The notes under the pieces were generated by a model, which did not search any database, had not been told where the DNA came from, and saw nothing but the letters and a program-made list of their open reading frames with translations. Positions 9,268 to 17,387 of a DNA stretch of 64,000 nt are shown piece after piece. Location: the NCBI GenBank assembly GCA_018713145.1, contig DVFP01000026.1, positions 94,533 to 158,532 on the forward strand, written 5' to 3'. A program made the position numbers and the translations under genes. Numbering within the stretch: position 1 is the stretch's first letter; each line of letters begins with the position of its first letter. This DNA is from Candidatus Scybalocola faecavium. Lineage in GTDB: Bacteria; Bacillota; Clostridia; Lachnospirales; Lachnospiraceae.

Positions 9268-9879
9268 TTACAATGTGAGTATTTTCTTCAGAGCCAGCTT
9301 TAAAATCGCATCGCTGGTCATATCCTCACCAATCTCGCACTGGCGAACAGCCTGAAGCGCCTGAGTCTGACTGTAGCCTAAGGCCACCAAAGCCAGCACT
9401 GCTTCATTTTTACTGTCCGAAGCGCCGCTGCCTTCAAGGGGTACGTCCCCGCCGGATGTATTTTCCAGTACGTCTTCCAGATCCAGTTTATCCTTTAATT
9501 CCAAGATAAGTTTCTGGGCTGTTTTCTTTCCGATCCCCGGTGCCTTGGCAATCGTCTTGTCATCGCCGGCAAGAACGGCAAACCGCAGGTCATCCGGAGA
9601 AATAGCAGACAAAATGCCCAACGCGCCCTTAGGCCCAATGCCATTGACAGTAATGAGAAGGCGGAAGATATTTAAGTCGTCCCTGGATAAAAAGCCGTAA
9701 AGGCACAGATTATCCTCCCGGACATAAAGATATGTATAAATCTTTATAGAACTGCCTCTCTCAGGCAGATCCCGGATAACAGAGGCAGGGACAAAAACCT
9801 GATAGCCTATACCATTGTGATCAACTACCACATAATCCGGACCTGTCATTTCCAACTGTCCCTTAATATATGCGATCAT
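9268..9879 (-). CDS. ruvA: Holliday junction DNA helicase subunit RuvA
   Basis: Tetrameric junction-binding partner of RuvB, 203 residues. The OB-fold N-terminus starts MIAYIKGQL; the helix-hairpin-helix region is seen at LLITVNGIGPKGAL and APGIGKKTAQKLILELKDK; the C-terminal domain III (ALVALGYSQTQA) contacts RuvB. GGAGAA precedes the ATG. It is first in the ruvAB unit, with a consensus promoter about 100 bases upstream. Confidence 0.97.
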   Translation of the reverse strand: MIAYIKGQLEMTGPDYVVVDHNGIGYQVFVPASVIRDLPERGSSIKIYTYLYVREDNLCLYGFLSRDDLNIFRLLITVNGIGPKGALGILSAISPDDLRFAVLAGDDKTIAKAPGIGKKTAQKLILELKDKLDLEDVLENTSGGDVPLEGSGASDSKNEAVLALVALGYSQTQALQAVRQCEIGEDMTSDAILKLALKKILTL

Positions 9880-9978
9880 AAAATTCTCCTTTTTCCAAAC
9901 ATTGCCATTTCCAAATATCTCTATCTACAACCGTCCAATCACAGGCCGGTTCCCCTGATATTTGCAAACATCAGTTCT

Positions 9979-10007
9979 ATTATATGAAATTTTCACCTGG
10001 AAATCAA
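9979..10007 (-). promoter_or_regulatory. Sigma-A promoter of ruvAB
   Basis: Minus-strand TTGATT (10002-10007), 17-bp spacer, TATAAT (9979-9984). No LexA-like box was recognised next to it. Confidence 0.75.
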
Positions 10008-10092
10008 CCATAGATTTACCGTCTATCAAAGGTGCAGTAAAAATAAAAAAGCGGACAAAGCACCATGATTTCCGGCCTCTGTGAATCGAGGC

Positions 10093-10121
10093 TTGTCATC
10101 TTTCCATGAACCAACTATAAT
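10093..10121 (+). promoter_or_regulatory. Sigma-A promoter of the YprB-like gene
   Basis: TTGTCA (10093-10098), 17-bp spacer, TATAAT (10116-10121). The expected transcript has a leader of about 108 nt before the ATG at 10236. Confidence 0.72.
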
Positions 10122-10235
10122 AAAGCTGCTGAGACCAATTTTTGTTTCTGTACTATGATCGTTTCTGCATTATGATATAGATTTCTGTTTTTATTCAGGA
10201 AGCGAAATTTAAAATCCGGATTTTAGGAGGTTTTT

Positions 10236-11360
10236 ATGGTTACCCGCACATATACTATTACAGAAAAAGATATTCCGGCATTTCACCGCCATACCATGGA
10301 AATGCTCCGCCATGACCCAAGACTTGCAAATGGCGTATTTTTTGATATAGAAACCACCGGTTTTTCCCCGGCTTCATGTGCCATCTATCTGATCGGATGC
10401 TGCCGTCACCAAGGAAACACATGGCAGCTTACCCAATGGATGGCCCAGGATGAAAGCCCTGAGGAGCAGCGCAGTATTTTAAACTGTTTTTTTCAGGCGA
10501 TCCGGGAGGCTCCCGGGATCATTTCCTATAACGGGGCTGCTTTTGATCTGCCTTTTATTGAAAAGAAGTCCGCCCTTTTAGGCATGTCCCCGGATCTTTC
10601 CCAATGGGACCATATGGATCTTTACAAAACACTGCGTCCTTTTGGAACATTCCTCGGTCTGAACAGCCTTAAACTAAAAGCTGTGGAACAGTTTCTTAGC
10701 ATACACCGGGAAGATACTTACTCCGGCGGCGCCCTGAACCCAATTTACAAAGCCTACACAAAAAGCCATTCTGCCAAGATGGAAGAACTCCTGCTCCTTC
10801 ATAACTATGAAGATATTAAAGACATGATTTTTATCCTTCCGGCCCTTGCCTATCCCTATGTATTGTCTGACGGAGCCTTTTCGATCGATCACATAGAAAA
10901 AACTTCAGGCATAAATATCTGTCTTACGCCGGAAATTTCCCTGCCTCTTCCCCTGGACGAAAAGGTGCTTTGCCTTCCCGGCACAGATTTAAAGGCCCAT
11001 TTAAAAATACTCTCGAATCAGCTTTTGCTTTTTGTTCCCATGATCCATGGGGAAATGAAATTTTTCTATGACAACTACAAAGACTATTACTATCTTCCAC
11101 AGGAAGATTACGCCATTCATAAAAGTGTAGCCGCTTATGTGGACAAAAACTGCCGAAAAAAAGCTACTGCCAAAACCTGCTACACAAAAAAGACAGGTGA
11201 ATTTCTTCCTCAGCCGGAAAAACTTTTCTCACCTGTCTTTAAAAATCATTATGAAGATAAAATCTTCTGGTTTGAATATAATCCCGGGCTTTTGGCATCA
11301 CCGGAATTTCTATCCTACATTCAGCGTTTCTTACGCTTCTTTATTTTAGGAAGTTTTTGA
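10236..11360 (+). CDS. YprB-like RNase H-fold exonuclease
   Basis: 374-residue protein with an N-terminal RNase H-like (DEDD) exonuclease domain of the YprB family. Motif I is D37-I-E39-T in GVFFDIETTGF, motif II is SYNGAAFDLPF, and motif III is in HNYEDIKDM. In Bacillus, YprB is encoded beside the helicase YprA; no helicase is present here. Activity on DNA or RNA is inferred only. AGGAGG is six bases before the ATG and partly overlaps a palindrome end. Its last 40 bp overlap the 3' end of the convergent membrane-protein gene. Confidence 0.85.
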   Translation: MVTRTYTITEKDIPAFHRHTMEMLRHDPRLANGVFFDIETTGFSPASCAIYLIGCCRHQGNTWQLTQWMAQDESPEEQRSILNCFFQAIREAPGIISYNGAAFDLPFIEKKSALLGMSPDLSQWDHMDLYKTLRPFGTFLGLNSLKLKAVEQFLSIHREDTYSGGALNPIYKAYTKSHSAKMEELLLLHNYEDIKDMIFILPALAYPYVLSDGAFSIDHIEKTSGINICLTPEISLPLPLDEKVLCLPGTDLKAHLKILSNQLLLFVPMIHGEMKFFYDNYKDYYYLPQEDYAIHKSVAAYVDKNCRKKATAKTCYTKKTGEFLPQPEKLFSPVFKNHYEDKIFWFEYNPGLLASPEFLSYIQRFLRFFILGSF

Positions 11361-12169
11361 GTGATCTCATCGGCCGCCTTTTGGGGAGACAGGATCTGAG
11401 AAGATTCTGTCTTTTTCTCACCAGGCTGATCTGCCGGTTTCTTTTCATTAAAAGAACGGATCACATCCGCAGCACTGATAACTACGTCTTGAATAGTATC
11501 TTCAGAGACATCGGTAACAGACTTTCTGTGCTCAATGACCTTAAGATAAGAGCGCTTCTTTGACTGGCGGTTCATGCCGGAAAAAAATTCTTCCAAATCT
11601 TCCTGAAACACCCATGGAGCCAGACTGCATACAGCCTTCCATGCCTCCTCCATCATCCCTGCTTTTTTCCCTTTTACAATGCACCGATACACATGAAATT
11701 TTTTGTCACATAAAATCACATCATATTGGACCAGTTCATCGCTGCCGGCATAATATGGCTTGCCAAAACAGGCCACCAGATCATCCACCCGCACAAGCTT
11801 TACAGACGGGTTCCATGACTTTAAATAAACAAGGATAAAATGCCGGGTCACAAACATGTACCGGTCAAAAAAAAGTGTCCGTTCATCCCCAAGTTCCTGA
11901 AAAAACGCCGCCCGCTCTTCCAGAGAGACGCCTTTAAAAAGCTGATTTTCAAAACCAAACGCCTTAACCAGGAAAAAAAGTCCCGCGATCAGAATCAGAA
12001 CACAGGCCGCGATACCGCAAATATAGGCATATTTGCTGGCAGGGTCATAAATCTGGATCATCTCGGACAAAATAGAATATAAAACACTGCCTCCGAAAAT
12101 AAGGACTGCCACACCAATGACCAGATGCACCACATAATTTCTCAACTTGACAAGGCTGTATTTTTCCAT
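11321..12169 (-). CDS. Unrecognised two-helix membrane protein
   Basis: No family was recognised. The 282-residue product has two transmembrane helices near the N-terminus (about 13-35 and 47-69), then a soluble, probably cytoplasmic part of about 210 residues with an aromatic-rich beta segment (FDRYMFVTRHFILVY, YDVILCDKKFHVYRC) reminiscent of PH-like domains such as YcxB, and a lysine-rich tail. The ATG at 12169 is chosen because GAGGTGG stands just upstream; the frame is open to 12214 but without a ribosome site. It is flanked by a strong bidirectional terminator on the 5' side and converges on the YprB gene. Confidence 0.7.
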   Translation of the reverse strand: MEKYSLVKLRNYVVHLVIGVAVLIFGGSVLYSILSEMIQIYDPASKYAYICGIAACVLILIAGLFFLVKAFGFENQLFKGVSLEERAAFFQELGDERTLFFDRYMFVTRHFILVYLKSWNPSVKLVRVDDLVACFGKPYYAGSDELVQYDVILCDKKFHVYRCIVKGKKAGMMEEAWKAVCSLAPWVFQEDLEEFFSGMNRQSKKRSYLKVIEHRKSVTDVSEDTIQDVVISAADVIRSFNEKKPADQPGEKKTESSQILSPQKAADEITQKLPKIKKRKKR

Positions 12170-12247
12170 AATCCACCTCTGCACCATAAGCGTTTGCCAT
12201 GAGGGCTCCATCACGCCTTCGCCCGCAAGCTTCTGCGCTTAATTTTT

Positions 12248-12282
12248 AAAAAGCAGGAATATATACTATATTCCTGCTTTTT
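12248..12282. terminator. Bidirectional intrinsic terminator after rpsA
   Basis: A 16-bp perfect stem (AAAAAGCAGGAATATA with its complement, three-base loop). It has an A-run on one side and a T-run on the other, so it can act on both strands. It ends the cmk-ispH-rpsA unit (minus). Confidence 0.88.
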
Positions 12283-12396
12283 ATAAAATCCCGGCCATAT
12301 CAAAGATAAAGCCCCGGATCCCAATCATGGGATCGTTGTTTTATTTTTCTGTAACAATTCGGTCCGATGAACAGTTACACACAACTGCAGAAACTT

Positions 12397-13482
12397 TTAT
12401 TCCTCAGTTTCTTCCTGAGCCGGTTTTTCTGTGTTTTCCATAGCCTTAATGCTCAGGCTGATCTTGCGGTCAGCTTCGTTAAAATCAACAACTTTTGCTG
12501 TGATCATCTGGCCTACGGAAAGAACATCAGACGGTTTTTCAACATGTTCTCTGGAAATCTGGGATACATGAAGAAGAGCGTCCACACCAGGCTCAAGCTC
12601 TACAAATGCGCCAAAATCTGTCATTCTGGCAACCTTGCCTTCTACGATATTTCCAACGGCATACTTCTCAGCTGCAGTAAGCCATGGGTTTGTCTCAGGG
12701 AATTTAAGGCTTAATGCAATCTTATCTCCCTGGATGTCTTTGATCAGGACTTTAATATCGTCTCCAACCTTTAAGAACTTCTTTGGATTATCCACACGTC
12801 CCCAGGACATTTCGGAAATGTGGAGCAGGCCGTCTGCACCGCCCAGATCGATAAATGCGCCAAAATCTGTAATATTCTTAACCTTGCCTTCCACAGTCAT
12901 GCCTACGGAAATCTTCTCAAGGAGCTCTTTCTGCTTCTGAGCTTTTTCAGCAACTAACAGCTGCTTTCTGTCACCGATAATACGGCGTTTTCTCGGGTTA
13001 AACTCTGTGATCACAAAAGAAATCTCCTGTCCGTCATATTTGGAAAGGTTTTTCTCATAAACGTCAGATACAAGGCTGGCAGGAATAAATACGCGGGTTT
13101 CCTCAACAACGACACTTAAGCCGCCGTCCAGGACCTGAGCAACCTTTGCTGTAAGGACTTCGTGATTTTCATATGCTTCTTCAAGTCTCTTGTTGCCTTT
13201 TTCAGCAGCAAGTCTCTTGTAAGTAAGAAGTACCTGTCCCTCTCCATCGTTTACTTTTAAAACTTTTGCCTGGAGAGTATCGCCTACGTGTACAACCTGG
13301 GTCAGATCAAGGTTCGGTGTGTTGGAATATTCATTTCTTGTGATGATTCCGTCTGCTTTGTAACCTATATTTAAGATAATCTCGTCTTCCTTGACGTCGA
13401 TTACGGTACCTTCCACGACTTCTCCTGTTCTTATTGTTTTTAATGATGCCTCCAGTAATTGTTCAAAACTCATTTCAGACAT
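12397..13482 (-). CDS. rpsA: S1-domain RNA-binding protein (30S ribosomal protein S1-like)
   Basis: 361 residues with four S1 OB-fold repeats (about 18-88, 104-171, 189-258, 274-344); the last two carry the canonical ITDFGAF and MTDFGAF starts. It corresponds to the short S1 proteins of Gram-positives that bind mRNA on the ribosome. The gene overlaps ispH by 13 bp: its ATG and GAGGAGG site lie in the end of ispH, consistent with translational coupling. In several Clostridia IspH and S1 are one fused protein; here they are separate frames. Confidence 0.92.
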   Translation of the reverse strand: MSEMSFEQLLEASLKTIRTGEVVEGTVIDVKEDEIILNIGYKADGIITRNEYSNTPNLDLTQVVHVGDTLQAKVLKVNDGEGQVLLTYKRLAAEKGNKRLEEAYENHEVLTAKVAQVLDGGLSVVVEETRVFIPASLVSDVYEKNLSKYDGQEISFVITEFNPRKRRIIGDRKQLLVAEKAQKQKELLEKISVGMTVEGKVKNITDFGAFIDLGGADGLLHISEMSWGRVDNPKKFLKVGDDIKVLIKDIQGDKIALSLKFPETNPWLTAAEKYAVGNIVEGKVARMTDFGAFVELEPGVDALLHVSQISREHVEKPSDVLSVGQMITAKVVDFNEADRKISLSIKAMENTEKPAQEETEE

Positions 13483-14309
13483 GCTTTATGAACCTCCTCG
13501 ATAATATTATTTGGGGTGGATGCCCCTGCGGTAATACCTACATTACTCATAGATTTTACTTTCGCTAGATCTAAATCATTCAGTGTCTGTATATAGTAAG
13601 TATTTTCACATTCATTTTTACAAATCTCATATAACTTTTGAGTATTTGAGCTATGACGTCCGCCAATGACGATCATGGCGTCTGCACGGGCTGCTATCTG
13701 TCTGGCTTCGGTCTGGCGCTCTTCCGTTGCATTGCAGATAGTATTTAAACATCTTATATCATAACCTTTTTTTGAAATAATTTCAACTAAATCTTTAAAT
13801 TTATTGTAATTAAATGTCGTTTGTGATACAATGCACAACTTTTCAGATTCTGCGGCACGAAATCTATCGGCTTCGTCAATGGTTTCAATCACTGTTACAG
13901 GGCTTTTACACCAGCCTTTTATCGCTTCCACTTCCGGATGCCGGTCATTTCCGATAATAATAATGCTCCGGCCCTCCAAAGCCTGTGCTTCCACAATTTT
14001 ATGAATTTTCTTTACAAATGGACACGTTGCATCCACAATGCGCACGCCTTTCCTTTCCAGGGTTTCATATTCTTCTCTGGAAATCCCGTGGGAGCGGATC
14101 ACCACAGACACCCCGGGGACAAGCCGCTCATCCTCAAGCGTCTGGATCACATCCACGCCCCGGGCTTTAAGGTCTGCCACCACCTCTTCATTATGGATAA
14201 TGGGACCGTATGTAAAGACCGAGCCTTTTCCGATCTCGTCATAAACCATATTTACAGCCCGCTTTACGCCAAAACAAAAGCCGGCAGTTTTTGCAAGGGT
14301 TACGCTCAT
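13470..14309 (-). CDS. ispH: 4-hydroxy-3-methylbut-2-enyl diphosphate reductase IspH
   Basis: Last enzyme of the MEP isoprenoid pathway, a [4Fe-4S] reductase that makes IPP and DMAPP. The three cluster cysteines are C12 (GFCFGVKRA), C96 (DATCPFV) and C192 (TICNATEERQ); substrate-binding motifs IRSHGIS, GNDRHPEV and ITAGASTP are also present. 279 residues, normal length. The start overlaps the cmk stop by 4 bp and the end overlaps rpsA, so cmk-ispH-rpsA is one coupled unit. Confidence 0.97.
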   Translation of the reverse strand: MSVTLAKTAGFCFGVKRAVNMVYDEIGKGSVFTYGPIIHNEEVVADLKARGVDVIQTLEDERLVPGVSVVIRSHGISREEYETLERKGVRIVDATCPFVKKIHKIVEAQALEGRSIIIIGNDRHPEVEAIKGWCKSPVTVIETIDEADRFRAAESEKLCIVSQTTFNYNKFKDLVEIISKKGYDIRCLNTICNATEERQTEARQIAARADAMIVIGGRHSSNTQKLYEICKNECENTYYIQTLNDLDLAKVKSMSNVGITAGASTPNNIIEEVHKACLK

Positions 14310-14980
14310 ACATCCGTCCTCCGCTCGTGATAAAGCTTTATGATTGCCTGGATCACCTGGGGAATATCCATATCCGATGTGTCCAGGTAAACCGCGTCCG
14401 GAGCCTGGCGTAAAGGAGCCAGAGCGCGGTGGGTATCATCGTAATCCCGTTTTTCAATACCTGCCCGGACATGATCTAATGTTTCCTTTTCTCCTCTTTC
14501 CGCAAGTTCCTTATACCGGCGCCCGGCTCTGGCATCCACGGAAGCTGTAAGGAAGATTTTAAGAGGCGCATCTGTAAGAACATTGGTACCAATGTCACGG
14601 CCGTCCATAATAACATCATTATCCGCGGCAAGCTGTCTTTGGAGGCCTAAAAGCTTCTCCCGCACCTTCCCATAGGCGCCTATGGCGGAAGCTGCATTTC
14701 CCACCTTTTCCTGGCGCAGAAGTCCTGTGACATTTTCACCGTTTAACAACACCTGCTGTGCCCCATCCTTATAACGGATAGTGACAGAGGCATTTTCAAC
14801 GGCCTGGCCCACCGCCTTCTCGTCATCCACAGGGACCTGCCGGTTAAGGACATATAAAGCCAGAGCACGGTACATTGCCCCGGTATCCACATAAATAAAG
14901 CCCAGCTCCCTTGCCACGGCCTTTGCTATGGTGCTTTTTCCCGCACCAGAGGGTCCATCCACTGCAATATTAAAACCCAA
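14306..14980 (-). CDS. cmk: Cytidylate kinase
   Basis: Phosphorylates CMP and dCMP. P-loop GPSGAGKS (9-16), MDGRDIGT and the LID-type RDYDDTHR region are seen; 224 residues. The start is a TTG at 14980, eight bases after AGGAGG; no ATG in frame fits the N-terminus (NIAVDGPSG), so the rare start is well supported. It is first in cmk-ispH-rpsA and lies 25 bases after the BaiN-like gene. Confidence 0.95.
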   Translation of the reverse strand: MGFNIAVDGPSGAGKSTIAKAVARELGFIYVDTGAMYRALALYVLNRQVPVDDEKAVGQAVENASVTIRYKDGAQQVLLNGENVTGLLRQEKVGNAASAIGAYGKVREKLLGLQRQLAADNDVIMDGRDIGTNVLTDAPLKIFLTASVDARAGRRYKELAERGEKETLDHVRAGIEKRDYDDTHRALAPLRQAPDAVYLDTSDMDIPQVIQAIIKLYHERRTDV

Positions 14981-15005
14981 AACAAATTCCTCCTAAAGGT
15001 TATTT

Positions 15006-16247
15006 TTATATGCTGGTGCCTGCCAGCCATCCGCTGGACCAGGCGATCTGGAGATTAAAGCCGCCGGTCAAAGCGTCCAGATCCAGCACTTCCCCGGCAA
15101 AATACAGTCCGGATACGATTTTCGATTCCATGGTGGAAGGGTTGATCTCCTTCACCGACACTCCTCCCCGGGTAATAATGGCTTCTTTATAATCTCTGAC
15201 GCCTTCCACAGTTAATGTGAGGTTTTTCAATAAATGCACCAGCTGATGCCTTTCCTCCCTGCTGATTTCATTTACCTGCTTTTTCCCGTCAATACCGGAC
15301 AGCTCTACTGCCACGGGGATCATCTTGGAAGGCAGCAGGGCTGAAAGGCTGTTGGAAAACTGCCGGTTAATATTTTTCTCAAAATCCCTTAAAATCCTGG
15401 CATCCAGCTGTTCAAACGACAAGGCCGGCTTAAGGTCAATGACCAGCCTGACCGGTGTTTCTTTTTCCAGCGCCTTTAATATATAGGCGCTTCCCGATAG
15501 GATCAACGGACCGCTGACTCCAAAATGGGTAAACAGCATCTCTCCAAAATCCTCATACAGCTTCTTTTTCCCCTGATAAAAGCCTGCCCGGACATTTTTA
15601 AGGGATAGTCCCTGTAAGCTTTTGCACCAGTCCTCACGGATATTTACAGGCACCAGGGAAGGCATAAGCTTAGTCACTGTATGGCCGGCCGCCCTGGCAA
15701 AATCATATCCGTCCCCGGTAGATCCGGTGGATGGATATGAAAGGCCCCCGGTCGCTACAATGACTTTATCTGCCGGGATGTTTTCTGTTTTTCCGCCATG
15801 GACATACTCTACTCCTGTCACTGCATTATCCTGTATAAGTACCTTTTTCACCCGGCTTTCCAAATGGACAAAAACGCCCAGATCTTTAAGTGCCCGTTCC
15901 AATGTGCGGATCACATCAGAAGATTTATCCGATCCGGGAAACACCCGGTTCCCCCGCTCTGTCTTTAAATGGAGACCAAGCTTTTCCAGAAAGGCCATCA
16001 TATCCTGACTGTTAAATGAATAAAAAGCGCTGTAAAGGAACTTGGGATTTGTCACCACATGTTTTAATAAAGTCTCCACATCGCAGTCATTAGTCACATT
16101 ACACCGGCCTTTTCCTGTAATAAAAAGCTTTTTCCCAAGTTTTTCATTTCTTTCCAGCAAATGAACCTTATATCCGTTTTGGGCTGCCTGGATGGCCGCC
16201 ATCATTCCCGCGGCTCCGCCGCCAATAATCACCACATTATTTTCCAT
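15006..16247 (-). CDS. BaiN/HI0933-family FAD-dependent oxidoreductase
   Basis: 413-residue flavoprotein of the HI0933/YhiN/BaiN family. The dinucleotide fold GGGAAG (9-14) is followed by the family signature KLFITGKGRCNVTN and, near the C-terminus, TGGFNLQIAWSSGW. Members include a bile-acid 3-dehydro-4-oxidoreductase (BaiN), but most are of unknown substrate and sit, as here, next to cmk and ispH in Clostridia, so a housekeeping role is more likely than bile-acid work. It follows the RpiR gene by 9 bases. Confidence 0.88.
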   Translation of the reverse strand: MENNVVIIGGGAAGMMAAIQAAQNGYKVHLLERNEKLGKKLFITGKGRCNVTNDCDVETLLKHVVTNPKFLYSAFYSFNSQDMMAFLEKLGLHLKTERGNRVFPGSDKSSDVIRTLERALKDLGVFVHLESRVKKVLIQDNAVTGVEYVHGGKTENIPADKVIVATGGLSYPSTGSTGDGYDFARAAGHTVTKLMPSLVPVNIREDWCKSLQGLSLKNVRAGFYQGKKKLYEDFGEMLFTHFGVSGPLILSGSAYILKALEKETPVRLVIDLKPALSFEQLDARILRDFEKNINRQFSNSLSALLPSKMIPVAVELSGIDGKKQVNEISREERHQLVHLLKNLTLTVEGVRDYKEAIITRGGVSVKEINPSTMESKIVSGLYFAGEVLDLDALTGGFNLQIAWSSGWLAGTSI

Positions 16248-16256
16248 AAGCCGGAT

Positions 16257-17135
16257 CTATTCCTCCTCATCCTGAGAAGTTTTGTATACTCCATATTCTT
16301 CCCAGATATTTTCCAGTGTACGCATAGTCTCGGTAACTTTTTCTTTATTTTTCAGACTCAGAGCCGTAATCAGCGCATTGATCACACTCATAGGCGCTAC
16401 AAGAGAATCCGCAATGGAGGCCATATTGCTCTCCGCAAAAAGATTATAGCGGGCATACTCTACCATGGGTGACGCAGCGCTGTCTGTGAGGGCGATACCT
16501 ACCGCTCTCCTGCGTCGGCAAAACTCCATGACCCGCACTGTATCCATAGAATACCGGGGAAAACTAATGCCAATGATCACATCCTGGTCGTTGATCCTGT
16601 GGACATCCTCCATAGATTCTGCCAGACTGTTAGTGCTTACCATTTTAACATTTTCAAAAATGTAATTCAAATAATAGTAAAAAAACCGGGCCAAAACCTC
16701 AGAACTCCGCCCGCCGACAACGTAAATGCGCCGTGCCCGGCAAATAGCATCTACTGCATTGTTAAACTCTTCTTTATTTAGCTCATCCAATGTCTGTTTT
16801 ATATTCTCATAATCTCCCCGCAGGATAGAGTCGGCAATATGTCCCTGATCCACACGATCATTCGTCAGCGCCATACGCTGGATAGAATTCAGCCGGTTTT
16901 TAACGATCTCCTCCAGTGCCTTCTGGAACTGAGGATAGCCTTTAAACCCCAGCTCTGTAGCAAAACGCACCACCGTGGATTCACTGACCCCTACAATGCT
17001 TCCCAGCCTGGCCGCTGTCAGGTTCACGGCTTTGTCATAATTTTCACAAACATAATTGGCAATCCTTTTCTGACCTTTACTGAAGGTTTTATATGATTCC
17101 TCCATTTTTTTCAAAAGGTCTGCTGCTACTTCCAT
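16257..17135 (-). CDS. MurR/RpiR-family transcriptional regulator
   Basis: 292-residue sugar-phosphate-responsive regulator: N-terminal HTH_6 domain (GSIVGVSESTVVRFATELGFKG, about 45-68) and a C-terminal SIS domain (RIYVVGGRSS, about 130-260) that would bind a phosphosugar ligand. GAGGTG precedes the ATG; a consensus promoter lies at 17250-17278. It heads an apparent operon with the BaiN-like gene, cmk, ispH and rpsA, an unexpected partner for core genes; whether it controls them is not shown. Confidence 0.9.
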   Translation of the reverse strand: MEVAADLLKKMEESYKTFSKGQKRIANYVCENYDKAVNLTAARLGSIVGVSESTVVRFATELGFKGYPQFQKALEEIVKNRLNSIQRMALTNDRVDQGHIADSILRGDYENIKQTLDELNKEEFNNAVDAICRARRIYVVGGRSSEVLARFFYYYLNYIFENVKMVSTNSLAESMEDVHRINDQDVIIGISFPRYSMDTVRVMEFCRRRRAVGIALTDSAASPMVEYARYNLFAESNMASIADSLVAPMSVINALITALSLKNKEKVTETMRTLENIWEEYGVYKTSQDEEE

Positions 17136-17249
17136 TCTTTCACCTCAGTTTTCTTGAAAAAACGACTTTTTTGGGTATTTTACCCGCGCAAGGCCGTAAA
17201 TCCCATGAAAGCATGAACTTTATGACCTTTTGTCGTTTATCTCATTCAC

Positions 17250-17278
17250 ATTATAACTGTTTTACCGGAAAAACACAA
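17250..17278 (-). promoter_or_regulatory. Sigma-A promoter of the RpiR operon
   Basis: Minus-strand TTGTGT (17273-17278), 17-bp spacer, TATAAT (17250-17255), giving a leader of about 105 nt. The -35 box touches the terminator of the CoA-transferase gene. Confidence 0.72.
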
Positions 17279-17279
17279 C

Positions 17280-17336
17280 AAAAGCCATTAAAAAATGAAT
17301 TTTTCTTTTCTGAAAATTTCATTTTTAATGGCTTTT
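17280..17336. terminator. Terminator after the CoA-transferase gene
   Basis: AAAAGCCATTAAAAAATGAA (17280-17299) pairs with TTCATTTTTAATGGCTTTT (17318-17336), leaving T-rich flanks on both strands. It ends the minus-strand CoA-transferase transcript just upstream of the RpiR promoter. Confidence 0.78.
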
Positions 17337-17387
17337 CCTTTACAGCTGTAACAATTCATCCCGCTGAGCGATCCCATGCAGCCTTCA

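Larger units (their letters stand above)
9880..10235. other. Divergent intergenic region ruvA / yprB-like gene (356 bp)
   Basis: Holds the ruvA promoter (9979-10007, minus), the promoter of the rightward gene (10093-10121, plus), a 17-bp imperfect tandem repeat at 10145-10178 (TTTCTGTACTATGATCG then TTTCTGCATTATGATAT) and a 14-bp perfect palindrome AAAATCCGGATTTT at 10211-10224 touching the ribosome site. No open reading frame with a ribosome site was seen. Confidence 0.6.

Noticed and set aside
9979..10007. LexA/SOS box at the ruvAB promoter
   Set aside because: No CGAAC-N4-GTTCG-type or GAAC..GTTC sequence could be found near the promoter.
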